Source of the DNA: Phalacrocorax aristotelis
Taxonomy: Eukaryota > Chordata > Aves > Suliformes > Phalacrocoracidae
Direction of reading: 5' to 3'
Length of the DNA: 64,000 bases
Assembly (NCBI RefSeq): GCF_949628215.1
Contig: NC_134288.1
Span: forward strand, 9,307,682-9,371,681
In this document: in pieces, positions 1 through 13,800 of the stretch
Numbering within the stretch: the first letter of the stretch is position 1
Layout: every line of letters starts with the position of its first letter
Notes under the pieces: model-generated
What the model was told of the DNA's origin: nothing
Seen by the model: the letters and a program-made list of their open reading frames with translations, nothing else
Database searches by the model: none
Position numbers and translations under genes: made by a program

Positions 1-719
1 GCTGTATGATCTTCCGTGGCCTGGACTGGATCAGAGGTCAGCCTAGACTTTCATAATAGTATGTGTCAGGAAATAAAATCCATTTTCAGACAGGCATAGA
101 AACAAGAACTGGCGTTTCTTTAACAATGAGATAAGGTGTCTTTGTGTCTCACATGGGTATTTAACCTCTAATGCAATTTCTCCGATTTGTGTTATTTTTG
201 GCCATTGCTGCCCCTGTTACAATTACAGAGTACAATCGGCTGGGGAGGGGGTTTGTCCTTCAGAACTTCAAGGGGAAGGATTGTCTTTTGAAGTCGGTGT
301 ACGCTTCCTGAATGTGTGGCAGGCAAGTAGGAAAAAAATCCAGGGAATCAGTTTGTGTAAAACTGAAGTGTAGGGGGGAGATATCTGGGATAGCATTTCC
401 ATGTTGGTGTACCAGGTGACTGTAAAATGAAGCCAACTAAATAGGCGGGACTAGAGGAACCAAGTGAAAGTAGTGCTAGAAAATGGCAATTGTGTGGAAG
501 CTTTATGGGTATCTGAAATAACGACTGACAATAGAAGATTTGGATTAAGTGGAGGGAGGGTTCTTTAATCTAATGGGGAGAAGATGCAAAAAAAGAGGAC
601 AATATGCATTCAGAATTTTTGTTTTGATTTGCAGTCAGCAATGCTGAGTTCTTCCCCATGCCCTCCAAGTATCTTCTGTACCTGCATTTGCAAAAGGTGA
701 TATGAGGAACATACTATAG

Positions 720-803
720 TATAGACAGTATGTATATATAGTACAGTATGTATGTGGGGGTATGTGTATATACATACAAATATGTGTGCATATATATATA
801 TTT
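720..803. repeat. TG/TA-rich simple repeat
   Basis: Alternating TATG, TGTA and TATA units, degenerate, with a run of TA dinucleotides near 790-800. It lies in the RPRD1B intron and is a likely length-variable microsatellite. Confidence 0.75.
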
Positions 804-3800
804 AAAAATACAAAGAACAGACTGTATTTAAGATCCCGTTTTGGAGAAATTTTCTGATTGTTGACTGTACCTGAAAAATTGTGACTTAGAATCCTGCTGA
901 GAGCTGTGCAGGCTTTTAGATGTTGGTGGTTTTTAATATTCATGGCTTCAAGGCACCTTTAATAAGGTGTTAAAGCTGTGGCCATATGAATTTGTAAACC
1001 CTCTTTGATAATGCATCTCTGAAGGATGAAGTACAATCTCACTTAAGGTTTTCTGGACTGCCCGGCACTACACATTTTCTTGAAATACGATTTAGTTCAG
1101 CAGGTTAATATGCAATTTATTGCTGTGTTGCTTCCACTGCTTAGGCTTTTGTTGCATGTCACTGTTGGCTTGCCTTTGGGGATGCTGCTTTCCTCACAGA
1201 CAAGAATTCTTGGGTTGTGGTATATTCATTTCAGTGGTTTAGGCAGGGAACAAGAGATGAAGTTATAGTTTTTCAGCTAGGAAACAAAAATGCCAGTATT
1301 TCACATGCATGCAAGTAGCAGGAGATAGCTGTGGGAACTAGGCAGCACAGGGAGGTCGCCTGCTCTACACCCTGGGCAGGGCAAGAAGATTCTGACCAGG
1401 AGCAGCAAGGCAAAGCCTGTCACGCTCAGGTCTATAAACCTGAACTGCTGATTAACTTGGCAAAAAGTGACTAACTGCACATCAGTATTTCTGGCTGTGA
1501 ACCAGTTGTGCCTTTGGGTGTGGGACAAGAACAAAGGTTGTTTCATAGTGATACAATAAACTAACATTGCGGTGAATGTGGTTCTGTTGTGCAGTGTATG
1601 GCTCGAGGCAACAGCTGTGTTTCTTTGCACAATGCAGAAGTATGATTTCTTCACTTTTAGATACTTGTAATAATTCATAATTATAGCAGTGTTGCAAATG
1701 AAATCAATGCTTTTACGCTTTTTACTGAAGCGAGCCAGTATATGACTAGGCTTTTGCTTAGCAATCAAAATCATCAAGATGCTTGGAGAGCTGAATACGT
1801 AGCTGTTTGGTGACCTAACTGTTACCTTTTGTTGTGAACATCATTTGCGCCCCCACAGTTTTTATTGTGGAAAGGATATGTCACAAATGAAGCCAGGTTT
1901 TGTTGCCAATGTACAGTGCTAGCCTGGGCCAATCCTGAGAGAGCTTTTAAATGTTGCGAAGGCCAGTAGATGAGGAGGCATCTTCAGCAGCTGGAGAAAT
2001 GCTCTGCAGGGGCCTCTGTTGCTGACTCTTCTATTGAACAACTTAAAGTTGTCCTAAGCAAAGAGGAGAACAAGGAGGCAAGTAGTGGTTTCAGAGCATG
2101 TAATTGTGCCAAGAGCAGGAATACTGTCTCTGGTGAAGTGTGATGAACGATGCTGCAAAAGAAAGAAGCCGTGTTAAATTTAAAGGAGCAAGACTGTGAA
2201 CAAATTTAAGGTATGACAATAAACTGAAACTCTGTAAGGAAATATATCATTCAAGCTCTGATTCCTGGACTGCATCCTTCAGATATGTTGTATAAAAACC
2301 TCAGGTTTGCTGGTTTAGTGCTGCCACAAAATAAGGACAACTGGCTTCGCCACTGGCATTTGTTTTCACTTTGCTTTTGAGGGGGGTTCTGCTGCACTGA
2401 ACTGGTGAAATGGAAGGTGGGTTGCTCTCTGTTATCTGACGACTTGCAGGGGCAAATTGACTGTGTGGCTGTTAAGAACCTCTCAAGGCGTTTGCCATGC
2501 TGATTGCACTGCTGCTTTTGAGTTCTGCCAGGTACTGGAGAATATTCTGTCCCCCTGGCACTAAAACACATGCTCCTGCAGTCAGGATGTCAGGACACAG
2601 ACGATGTGCTGTGCAGCTGTAGGCATTTTTGCACTCTTCTCTGCAGGTTTGCGGCTGCTTTGCCAAGAGTGCAAAGAGTGCAGTGCTGGGCTTGCACTGG
2701 TTAGCCCTGTAAAGAAGGAGGAGCAGGGCTGCCTTGCTGCCAGGCTCCTGCAGCTGCCTAACTGCACCAGAGCAGATGCAGGTCCTTTTCCAAGGTGGCA
2801 CATGTGTCTTAGTCCAGCAAGTGTCCAGACAAACTATTTCAAAGGAATTTGGGTTCTGGATCAGGCCTTAAATGTGTCTAATCTCTCACTTGTGTTTAGT
2901 TGAATTTGCATGGAAATAAGCAAGTTCATGGATAATTCATGTTTTGTTTCCAGTTCTTTTTTTATTTTTGTGTGAACGTTTGTCAGCTGCCTTCTTTTGA
3001 CCAAGACTGCTTTTATTTCTAGGACTGTAGGGTTTCTTCAAAAGGCAAATTAATGTCTGTTTTGTAGACAGACTCTTTAAAAATTGCTTTCTATGAGGTT
3101 TGGGTAGTTATAACTGATGTGGAGAAAGCCGTTCCCTTCCCTGCCAATTGAACTGTTAGTAATTCTGCTTGGCACGCTGACCAATGCCTTCCACCATCAT
3201 GTGGAGAAGATTGATTTATGCTTATACAGTATGAAATACAGGATAGAATACGGTTTTAAAACGGGGCTTATTCAAACGTGACACTTGAGAGAATGCAGAA
3301 GGAGGTGGGTTTAAAGGCAGGAGAAAAGTGCTGATACACTTGGCACACTTTGTTGGAGAAGGGGAATTTTGAACTGCTTTTGAAAAGGCCAAAAGGAATA
3401 GCGTGGCGGGAGGTAGAGTGAATGTATATGTAGCATGCAAACCGGGCATCTTCTGTACGGAGTTGTTTTTGAGCATGAAACTGAAATAAAATGGTAGGCA
3501 CTTTTTTAAGGTTATCTAACAAATTATCAATGCTTTAAAAAAAAAAGTTGCCTTATCCTCTATACTGCAAATGCTGATTAATAATAAACCATGCTTTCTT
3601 AGATGATAAACAACAACCTGCAGGGGAGGGGAACACCAAACCCAAGAAACAAAAAACCCCCTTACTGGTCTAACTTTGTGCTGTGTCTAAATGTCTGTCA
3701 GGATGTAAGACAAAGGCTTATACATCCTGTTCACATACTTGCTGGGCAGGAACTTGGTTCTCCTTGCTTTAGAAAGCTTTTAATTTTTGGTAATTTTCTT

Positions 3801-5529
3801 CCAACGCCTTCATATTGGTCATTTCCTATAAATACACTGTCATTGTGACATTCTTATTCTAACATTTTTTAATGACTATGTTGTAAAAGTACTTTACATA
3901 GGTTAAGTGGCAAGCAGCAAAAGCTAAGGAATACCTAATCAACCTACTGTATTAAGTGTTCTATATTTAATGTTTTTAAATAGAGATGTTACAAGGCTAT
4001 ATAAACATACTACTGTCAAACCTCTCACTTCACTCTGTACTCTTTTCACATTTTCAGTTGAGCCTCTGGCACATTTTTTTCCCTGACTTCTGTGGTCTTT
4101 TGCTTTCATATATCTGGCTCAAGATACAGCATATCAAAACTGAGACTGACTGGCTGCTCTTCCTGTTCACTTTCTAAATTGTCATTAATGCTTAACTAGA
4201 TGTTTTTCAGTAGATACAATTGCTGTGATGACTTACAGCATGTTACTGCTTGACCCAGCACAGGAATTGAAGTATCCAGTGCAAATTCTAAGCTAAAATA
4301 AAATGAAGTCCATGCTGTGTAATTCGACAAGGTGAACAAGCCGTGCAGCCATCCTCAGAATGAATTTGCTGTCGTGTCCATTACAGTCAGTTTTTTAATG
4401 TTCATGCAAGGCTTCTTTTGAATGAAATGCTGTGGTCAGATTCATTCAGTGTTGTTTAATTCTGATTTTGTGTTTGTTTCAAGGACTAAATATCTAATTC
4501 ACTTGGCCCCTGTGGATGTAGAATGCCACATACTGAAAGGGAATGTTGATTAGCAAAAGCATTCATGTGGCACAGCGCCAGTTTTTTCTGTATCATTCTG
4601 AAACTCCTGCTTACAGCAAAGATCTCATTATTTTGTCTAAAAAAAGCAAATAGCATCCAAATGCTATTAATCTTAATGAAAGCCTACTATGCAGCACAGC
4701 AATTAGCTAGACACATGGAGTACAAACTAAGACCTCTGAAAGCTGCGGTTTCTTTTAAATGCACTTCATATTTTTTTCAGTTTTATAGAATGGAGGGATC
4801 TTATGCAAAAAGCTGCAAGATGCAGTTTCAAAGCATGTCATGGGATACATGGAAAAACATGGTTTCCCATTGAACCTGCTTCCCGAGTCCTACGTTGCAG
4901 ACTATGGCCGCAACTCAGTTTGTGGAAAAAGAAAAGCCTCTGAGCCTGGAAGAGGGTTATATGTCTCTGCTTATGCATATTCCTGAGTGGAGCGGAGGTG
5001 TACTCCTGCATACTACAAATGGCAAATACAAATAAATATGCTTTGCACTTCATATGAAGGATAGAGTCTCCCTGGTAGGTGATTTCTGCATGTTGCAGCA
5101 GGACTTCAGAAATTTTGCTTCCAGGAGCAGCCGCCCAGAAATGATGGGCTGCCTCCAGGTTCTATCACTGATGCCCCATCTTTAGATGATTGCCTTGTTC
5201 TTGGCTTGGTGTGCCTGCCAGGTGCTTCAGTGCAGTCAGCACTCCCTGACCCAGCTTTGGCATCCAGTCTCTCAAGCCCTTTATAGCTCTGCCACAAATC
5301 AGCACAATGTTACGGTACCAGAGCAGATGGAAGGCGTTAAGTGTTGTAGGAGACAGTTCTCTAACATCTGTGTTGTGTATCAAATCTCTCCAGCAAGTAT
5401 TCATCTCTTCTAGGAAGTCTTCGTTCCTGGATTACTCCCTTAGAACATAATTTCCATTCCTGAATGTAGTGATGTTTTTCTGAGCCAGAGTTTTTAATGG
5501 TTGTGGGGCTGTTGCTGTCTTTGCTTTGG

Positions 5530-5544
5530 TTTTTTTTTTTTTTT
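5530..5544. repeat. poly-T tract
   Basis: An uninterrupted run of 15 T in the RPRD1B intron. No element body is visible beside it. Confidence 0.85.
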
Positions 5545-6539
5545 CCTCTCTCCCCCCACCCACCAACAGGTAGGATTTAGGCCTTGCTTTTTTAACAAAG
5601 GCTTGTGTGGACTTGTGGACTAGTTAATGCCTGTATTAACCTACTAGTAAGGTAGAATTACTTAGAATTGAATGGATGTGGTTCTCAAGGTGACTTGATG
5701 TTTTTTTTTCTTTGTCGTCATATACGTACAGAAGTCTCTGTTCAAACTTAGAAGATATTTCTGATAGCTCAGTACTCCATGTAGCTCTCAATGTAGAGTA
5801 TCCCTAAAAATGGGGATATGTTAAGAGCAATATTTTCCTAAACATTTGATGCTGTTAACTAAATCTGTGAACAGGTGCTGCTGTTAATGTGTAGAGGACT
5901 TGCTCCTAAGTCTGTATGTTTGCCAGAAGTGCAGTTTGCATACATCTTAGTGGTTCTTCATTTGTCAGCCTTTTTTTGCAGAGCTGGGCAATTGAGGAAG
6001 GCGTTGGAAAGATTCTCACTCCCCTAAACCGTTCTATCAGGAAATTAATGTGTTTTTTTGATCTAATACAACTGTAATAGTCAAAAAAATCATCTTCAGC
6101 TAAAAAACTGTTGTGTCCTAGTCCTGATTGTCTACTAGAAGTAGCATATCCTGGTCCTCCTGTCAGTTTTGCCCTGAAAGTGGCAGGACATTAGTCTTCC
6201 CATGGAGAGAGATGTTGCATTGTACCTGTCTTTACAGAATTCTCATGCACGGACCTTGGAAATTCAAGCAGTATTTTGAAGAATTTTCTTGGTTTATGCT
6301 TGGAATTTGCACCTTCTACCCATTTATCAGACATGGAGGACTTGCCAGCTGCTTTGCCCTTCTTGATTTCTTTCCTATCTTTAGCAAGAATTACTACAGC
6401 AAAAAAAAAAACCTGCTGATATTTACTCTTGGCAGAGTTTGGCGTTTTTGAGAAAGCACTGCCCTTTCTTTCCTGACACTGATGTCCATCACTCCCTGAC
6501 AGTATCTTGAATTACAGGTTTGGGGCTTTCTTTTATACC

Positions 6540-6555
6540 TTTTTTTTTTTTTTTT
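6540..6555. repeat. poly-T tract
   Basis: An uninterrupted run of about 16 T in the RPRD1B intron, with no recognisable retroelement attached. Confidence 0.85.
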
Positions 6556-8341
6556 AAAGATGGGACAGCAAAAAGCAGATGCTGAATCTTGTATATCCTG
6601 AATACTGTATATCCTATGTACACTAACAGAAGTGTTTGGTTATGATGGTATGTTCACTTGCTGAGTCTCATAAAAGGATTTAAGTTTGAAGCAGGCTGTT
6701 AAAGGACATTCTTATTCAATGCTGGCAGGAAATGTACGGAATATATTTATATAGGTATTCCAGGTGCAGGGGTATTCTGAGTTGTTGCAATCATCTGCTG
6801 CTGTCACTATTCTAATTCAAAGTAATGAAACACAGAAAGTGTAGACTCATTGCCTATAGCCCCTGTAGGAACTGCTCTGCTTCGATATTTGGAGAAGGTT
6901 GAAAAGAATTTCCACCACTGAAAAGGTTAGAAAGACTGGATTAAAGTTGTAAACTCTTCAGAAAAATGCTTTGATTAAATGTGTGCCTAGTTTTATTTGA
7001 TCTTCAAAGATAAAATTCTGTTCTCTGGTAAATTCTTCTCTTTGCCAAGTAATTAAGAAATGAAAAGTTAATATTACAACTGACTGTATGGAAGCCTATT
7101 CTGTGTACTATTTTTCTTAAGCTTATTGTTTCCTGTGTTCTGGAAATGCCATGAAAAATATGCCACTTATAGTTGGATAAAGACTGGTGCATTTCAACAG
7201 AAATGATGTGATGCTGGTTTTTTTATTACTTAAATAGCTGTCTTCTGTGACTGTTAAATAAATCTTTAGAATCAGAAGACTGAAAATTTTAGGAACATCA
7301 ATCTTTAATTGAACTTCTGTGTCAGATGACTCGGGTATGTGTTGGTCTGCTCTTAAATGGCCTCTAAACATAATTTAACAAGATACGGTTCTTTCATTTA
7401 CAGGGTCCAAACTCTTCCTCTGTGTTCTCATTATGAAATACTAGTCACTGTCATCTGGTGTCTCTTAGACTGTGGAGATGTCTGAAGATGGATAAATGTT
7501 TCTTACTGGAGTTTTAATGTTCAATGCAGACCTCATTTATGGATAAACAACTTGCACATTTCCTACTCAGGGATTTTTTCACTTACTGTTTTTCTCCTTT
7601 GTAGTAAAATTCTGAAATTTTAGTGTCTGTATTTTGCTTGGTTTCAAATCACTGTGGATGTGTCTTTCTCTGGTTTACATTTAGCAATCATACACATACT
7701 TCTCTGTTTGCTAACACGCCAGTCTGACAGTACAGTTGCTGAGGTTGCTATGAGTTGTTACACAACTCATGATGAGACCCTATTTCACAACCAAAACTTG
7801 GTTTTGATTGACTTGACAGGGAAAACAGGATTATCTAAATATTTAGAATTGATCAAGCTGGACAAAAAACCAAGCATTTTAGCAGCATAGTATTACTAAT
7901 ACCTCTGGTGTACCTCAGCCTGCTGCTTTTGTCAGTAGAGGTGTGTCTGAAGAACATTCAGTCAGTGTTCCTCCTCCAGCAGTGGGTGGAAGTCAGTAGC
8001 CTGAGGAGGAATACAAGAATAGAGCAGCTGTGTAATGACGCTTCTCACTTTACCAGGCCCCAGTGGGTGCAGGTTTGGGGACATTTTACATAGCTTCTGT
8101 TAAAGTAACACAGGACAGGATTAGTGATTTTGGGATGCCAAAGCTTGTGGACTTTCTGTTGATACCAGGCTGTGAACCTGGGTGCAGATGACAGGTTCTG
8201 CAGTCATTCCAGCAGTTGCTCAGAGAGCAGTCCCATGCCACCTTCTCCCAGAATCCTCACCTGGACAATACTCCTAGGTTAACTAAAAAAACTGTTAATT
8301 AACCTGTGCTTAATCTTCATTCTCTTGTCTCTTTCCCTCAG

Positions 8342-8491
8342 GAATATAAACAGAAGCTTGCTCGGGTAACCCAGGTGCGCAAGGAGCTGAAATCCCACAT
8401 CCAGAGCCTTCCAGATCTGTCACTGCTGCCCAATGTCACAGGAGGTCTGGCACCTCTGCCGTCTGCTGGTGACCTGTTTTCAACAGACTAA
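8342..8491 (+). CDS. RPRD1B: RPRD1B terminal coding exon (C-terminal 49 residues)
   Basis: Regulation of nuclear pre-mRNA domain-containing protein 1B (CREPT) is a nuclear protein. In the known family an N-terminal CID binds the RNA polymerase II C-terminal domain and a C-terminal coiled coil mediates dimerisation and recruits the CTD phosphatase RPAP2. Only the last exon is here. It follows an AG at 8340-8341, opens in phase 0 with EYKQKLARVTQVRKEL, and ends GDLFSTD before TAA at 8489-8491. This tail matches my memory of vertebrate RPRD1B essentially residue for residue and differs from the paralogue RPRD1A. The first half is the end of the coiled coil; the second half is the Pro/Gly-rich tail. 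The rest of the gene lies upstream, outside the window. The neighbour TGM2 is on the opposite strand, so the two genes converge. Confidence 0.97.
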   Translation, partial: EYKQKLARVTQVRKELKSHIQSLPDLSLLPNVTGGLAPLPSAGDLFSTD

Positions 8492-9139
8492 AACAAATGG
8501 TGTCCCCTGGTTTCCATTATTACCAGCAGAAGAAAGAAGACTCTGGTGTTGACTGGAAATCCAGTCTTCCAAGATCTACAGTAGGAAGGAACTTGCAGAC
8601 CCTGCTTTCAACCTCTTGGCTGCTCATGCTCACCCTCTCTCTGTGTACACTGGCTCACATCAAGGGGAGGAAAAAGAGCGAGTTTTTGTGAGCTCTAAAG
8701 GGAGTGGGGATAGTCCGTTTAGGCAAACTTTTTCTCATATTTTTCCATACTCTTTAGTTGCTGTTTGCTCTTAGCACTTGTTACCCCCACAAAAGCAATG
8801 AGAATCATGTACATACCTATCTGGTAAGTTTTCAAAGAAAGGTTGACCATATAACATTTTTTTCTGTAAAAGTATTATATTATTTCTGAATAAGTCTTGT
8901 CTGTTTTAGTTGGGTTTCTAAACCTCATCTCTGAGAGCAGTAGAGTGGCTAGTGGGCTTTGTAGGGATGTGTATATGTGTGCAGCTACTGTACCATGTCA
9001 ACGTAAGAAGGTGGCATCTACTGAGCAATGGTACAGAGAAACACTTTTCTTGAATCTTCAGTTCCTCGTTCTGTGTTGTGGGGCTGACACGGAGATCGTT
9101 CCTATTTGGCTTGTACCTAAACTGAAATACACCACAGGC

Positions 9140-9145
9140 AATAAA
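9140..9145 (+). promoter_or_regulatory. proximal polyadenylation signal of RPRD1B
   Basis: A canonical AATAAA about 650 nt after the stop codon. Use here would give a short 3'UTR isoform. The downstream T-rich context is weaker than at the distal site. Confidence 0.45.
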
Positions 9146-10714
9146 AATAAGCAGCTTTTCTTTGTGAGTTAGAGATAGCTTCGTAATTTACACTTTGTTG
9201 AGCAATGCAGAACTGGATATTACCTAAATGAAAGTGAAGTAAATTTTATTCTAGCTACCTTAGATTTATACCACATTTTCCTCTTTGTTATACAAAATTA
9301 GATGGTCATAGAAGCTTTGGTTTAACAAACTGAGAGGTTGGAAGGGTGTATTGCAGCTGATGATGTCCCCGTGACAGGTACTGTCTGACCTACTCTGAGG
9401 ATGGTTACATTGAAAATAGTATTCTACAAATTCTCTCCATAGCTTTAGTGAAGTTATTTGATGCACAGAAGTTAAATGTGGTATAAATATTTATTTAAAT
9501 AGAAAATAGGCCCATATATACGCACATATCCTGTATGCACATGTACCATGTCTGTACATGTAGCTATTAGAAGGATGTACTTAATTTTTTGTCACCGATT
9601 ATTGTGAGTTGATTTTTATAATCAGGAAAAGTTTAAAAAAAGGGCAAATTTAATACTTCTAATTCCATTATGTTGCTAGCTAATGTTTTAGCTGCCATGG
9701 ATGTAGTTACATTTCAGTTTGTGTGTTAGGTCTAACAAGCTGGACTCTGATCACTGAAAACCATTCCAATTTGGGTAACAATTCTGTTTAAATTTAACAC
9801 CTCTCACTATAAAACATTTTAAGTTTCTGGAAACACTTGATCTGATAATACAGGTTTTGTAACAGAGGCTGAAATTAGTTTAAGTGATGTGCTGTGTTTG
9901 TGCCTCCCTATAGTCTTAAGCTGCTGTTGTGAAAGACATGAGAGGAAACCTACAGAAATGCAAAGCTTGTTCTGCATCCTCATTAATTTATTTTATAGGG
10001 TATTCAGAGCCTATTCAGCATTCAGTTAAAACAAATAATACAACATTTTTTGGTCATTAAGTTGTTAAGCTCACGTCCTTTCCTTACTGACACTTCATTT
10101 TGTCCTGTTTAGTTTTCTTTTTTTAAAGCTCCTTGCACCCTTACTGCCCAGCCAAGAAATGTGTTTTTAGTTTACAGGAAATTTTCCAGTGGCAGAACTG
10201 TTCTTTCCACGAATTGGTTTGATTGTACAGCCTTTTATGGTCCAAACGTTATTTAGATAAAGCACTGTACGTTCTTTCTGCTCTGGCCAAAAATGAAAAC
10301 CAACCCCCACCTCTCCCCCAAACTTAAAAACCCAAACCAAAAGACTCATTTCTATCCTGTCTCAGCTCACGGAGTTACCCTGAGGCTGTTTTAACCAATA
10401 ACTATTTTGACCATTGATTGAATGTGTATCTATTATAAGACAAAGCTGTCAAAAAAATATGTAGACAAATGTGTTGACATCTCACGCTGTTGTTTTGGGC
10501 AGATCTTATGTGAGATAGTTGTATGTCTCTTTTTTTTTTTCAATTTAAAATTTTTGATTTCTTTTTTTCCAAATATATGTGTGTGTTTTATTTTGCTTAA
10601 TTTAAATGAAGTCTTGTGGTTTTTAATTTTATTTGTTTTACTTTTTGGGCAAAGGGCGTCTGGTGAACTGGGTGACATTCTCTCAAGGTTAAACAGATTT
10701 CCCCAAGGTGTGTC

Positions 10715-10732
10715 TTTTTTTTTTTTTTTTTT
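10715..10732. repeat. poly-T tract
   Basis: An 18-T run inside the presumed RPRD1B 3'UTR. Confidence 0.85.
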
Positions 10733-10842
10733 AACAAAAGCTTAAATCTGTACATGAATTGATTTAGGAATTAATTTAGACATATAGGCTGCCATTTGTG
10801 ACAGCAGTATATTCTGAAATGTCTCATAGATATCTATTTTTG

Positions 10843-10848
10843 AATAAA
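10843..10848 (+). promoter_or_regulatory. distal polyadenylation signal of RPRD1B
   Basis: A canonical AATAAA followed within 20-40 nt by GT-rich and then T-rich sequence. It is the last good signal before the sequence changes character, so I take it as the main 3' end. Confidence 0.65.
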
Positions 10849-10866
10849 GAGGGTGTCATTGAATAG

Positions 10867-13800
10867 TAGTGGTTTTACTTTTTTTTTCCACAATGAAGGT
10901 GTTGCTCTGGCTCACCGTGGGTTTTGTTTTGGTCTTTTTGTCCTCTAAAATCAGAGGCAGCGACTGCTGAATGGTCCTTACGTTAGCATTTGTAGATGTA
11001 GAGTATCCTCTGAGTTTGTCAATTACAGTCACACTTTCTGACAGCTTGTAAGCCAAATCAATGTGCAACTTTCTCAGATGATTACTGCAACAAACAAAAT
11101 TAAAATATGCTCCCCTGCACTAACCTCTGATTCGAGGGGCACAAGATACAGAACGCTAGCTTGTTAATTCATAAATTAATTTAAGTTATATGGAGGACGT
11201 AAATAATTACTCTTAAAAAAAATACAAAGAAACAACCAAAAGCCAAACCTGGATGCCAGGAAACTGGCTTTCCTGTACAAGCATCAAGAGCCGCTGTTAC
11301 AGTGTGATACTGTGTAATCAAAGCCTTTCTGCTTTAGAGGAGATGGGTCTTCACGTCTTACTGGGTGTTAATTCTCTTGGAGGTTTGGGGGGAGGTTTAG
11401 AGGCTCTTTGCTCCTATCAACTACTCTGCAGTGGTCTCTTTGGGTGAACTTAGTAATTGTTTCATATGCCTTGGAGAGTATCTGTAAAGCTGCTTACCTT
11501 TTTAGTACTACTTTCATAAAGGGCTTGCAGAAGTTTGATACACAGTGTTCTGTGAGTAGAAGGGAGTCTGATGTAATTCCTTCCAGTGAAAAGCCACCTT
11601 TGTGTTGTGTTTGTAGGAACTAGAGTGAGACTTTTCAAAGGCATACAATGTGACTAGGTATTGCATGTCCTTTCTTGCCTTTGAGAATCTAGTTTTTTCT
11701 TGGGCTTTTTTGGTTTGGTTGGTGTTTTTTTAAGAACTGAAACAACTGCCTCAAAAAATATTTGACTGTTATGCAGCTTTCTGTGCAGTTAACTGCTTCA
11801 GTGCACTGGTGTGTGTTCCCTTTACTCTGCATACTCGCCAGGTATTGCTGCATAATGTTTACATGCCTGTAGACGGCGAGAACTCGATCCTAGTTAGCTA
11901 ACATAAGGCTGTAAGATCACAGGTTATAATGGTGATGAGAAAGAAAGGCTGGCATAGTTTCAGAGCGGTGGAGGCTTTCTGTGGAGGTGGTGAGCAGCTG
12001 TGCTGCCTGGTGCCTGACGTCTCGCCCCAGAGTGAGATTGCTGTGGGCTTAGTCCAGTCATTTACTTGGGCCAAGCATGGATATGTTCCTTGGTCAGTTC
12101 TGTACTTTATGTATGTTTATCTTCGGGATTAGATGGAAAAAATATAAAATGCATCTCATGCCCTCTGAAAAAAAAATATGACCTTGTATAACATTTGAAT
12201 GAAACATCACCATAAATGCCATGACGGTCTGTTAGTGGGGTGAGACTGGGACACACGTTTGCCAGTGATTTCCCTTGCTGTTAGGGAGGTGCCACCAGCA
12301 TCAGCTTTTTCCTGTGTGAACTTTGCTGTGTAAGGTTGGGGCCCACCAGGTTCCCTGGGGCTAGTTGTATTTTTAAGGTTTTTGGATAAACAGGCAAGGA
12401 AAATGAGCCAGAAGAACTGGGAAGCTTTGGAAGCCTTGGAAGTTCAGTACTACTGCAATACAAAGATAAGGATATTGCATTAGCACTAAAAGTATTATTT
12501 TTGTACCATCTTAGTAAATTTTTGTCTCTGGTGCCAAGTAAAATGAAAGTGGAGTTTGAATCAGTGGTTTATAAAGCAGAAGGATAAAAATATTCTAGTT
12601 AAAATACGGCAAGTAAAGAGTCTCAGACTGAAAGCTTTGTGATACAGGAAATACCAGCGCTGGTTTCACAGTGCAGGAGGCTGATGGACGATGGGGAGGG
12701 TTGGGGGTGGAGGGAGCTGGCTTGGTTGAGGTGAGCCGCACCTGATTTGGAAAGGAAGAATCTGTTTGAGATTTTACATACCTGCGGGTTTGGATTTCAC
12801 AGCTTTATGCTCGCTGTGAGAGGATCTGGGACGTGCAGGGGAGGGCCTCCGTGCCAGTCAGCACGCTAAGCCTGTGGATAGGCTTGGTGAGGTGTCCAGA
12901 TCAGGGCTTCCGTAGAAAGCCCAAGGAGCAAATAAGCTTCTTTAAAGGATTATATTGTGAAAAGCAAGGTCTTGGGGAAAGAGGATTGAAAGGAAATGAG
13001 TGTGAATTACAATGTAAATGCCTTCGTGTCTTCCAGAAAGCTGCTGCAGCCTTTCCTTTCTTCCTTCCCATTTGTCCCCTTGCAGGAATCATGTGAAAAG
13101 TCTGCTGGAAGGCAATAGTAGGTAGGAAAATTGTTTCTTTATTTGTATTTTCAGTAGGAGCTTCACATGACACCATTTAGCAAGAAGGTCAATGAAGGCT
13201 AATACCCTACCAAGCCTCCACATATGCTGGAGCAGATGAAAATTCATGGTTATGCTGGTCCAGAGTGCAGGAGGGCCCAAGACCCTTACAGAGGGAATCA
13301 GTGCTGCAAAACGCCCTGCACAGGTTGGCAGTGCGGCAATGTGAAGGGTGGGAGACGAGGCGTGGAGTTGGCCTTCACCCAGGGCAAGAGTGGCAGCACT
13401 GGGAATATGCCCCGAACCCTGTGCTTGACATCCCCGTGTTCTTGTTACTAAACTGCCCGGCTTCTGCTCTGTGAATCAATGAAGCAGCTGTTCCAGTGAG
13501 ATGATGGGACATCTGCCACTCTAATTGCCACAGCAGATGACAATCATCTACTCTGCTGCCATTGTCAAATATGGGTTTTGAGATATTTTTGTGCTGTCTG
13601 GGGAACTGAGGCTAAAGTATGTATTAATATAGGACAAACAGTTGTATTCTCCCTGCACCTGCCTCATGTATTTTCTTGGCACAGAGTTAACTGAAACATT
13701 TTTCTTCACCTAAAACTGTGTCTTTCACAGTTTTTCTGATGCTCTGAGGCAAAGGAGGCTTAGTATTTGTCTTGGGAGATTGAGTAGCTTCAAATAGGTC

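Larger units (their letters stand above)
1..8341 (+). other. RPRD1B: RPRD1B last intron (partial)
   Basis: This AT-rich stretch precedes the terminal RPRD1B exon and ends in a pyrimidine-rich tract and AG at 8340-8341. I looked for the preceding RPRD1B exon (the coiled-coil segment before the final 49 residues) and for other coding signal and found none. The short open frames here have no recognisable family features. It contains a TG/TA-rich simple repeat at 720-803 and T-runs at 5530-5544 and 6540-6555. Human RPRD1B also has large introns, so a gap of over 8 kb is expected. Confidence 0.8.
8492..10866 (+). other. RPRD1B: RPRD1B 3'UTR
   Basis: An AT-rich, non-coding extension of the terminal exon. 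It contains a proximal AATAAA at 9140-9145 and a distal AATAAA at 10843-10848 followed by a GT- and T-rich downstream element at about 10865-10890, the expected layout of a cleavage site. Short AU-rich elements (for example around 9489-9498) and an 18-T run at 10715-10732 lie within it. The 3' end is inferred from these signals, not from transcripts. Confidence 0.7.

Noticed and set aside
5165-5404. 79-codon minus-strand open frame in the RPRD1B intron
   Set aside because: No recognisable domain, no splice sites in matching phase, and no relation to RPRD1B.
9290-9340. Weak resemblance to the reverse complement of a CR1 3' end (TCATAGAAG...GGTTGGAAGGG)
   Set aside because: Only short words match, the expected flanking CR1 blocks are missing, and the segment lies in the RPRD1B 3'UTR. 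Chance similarity is more likely.
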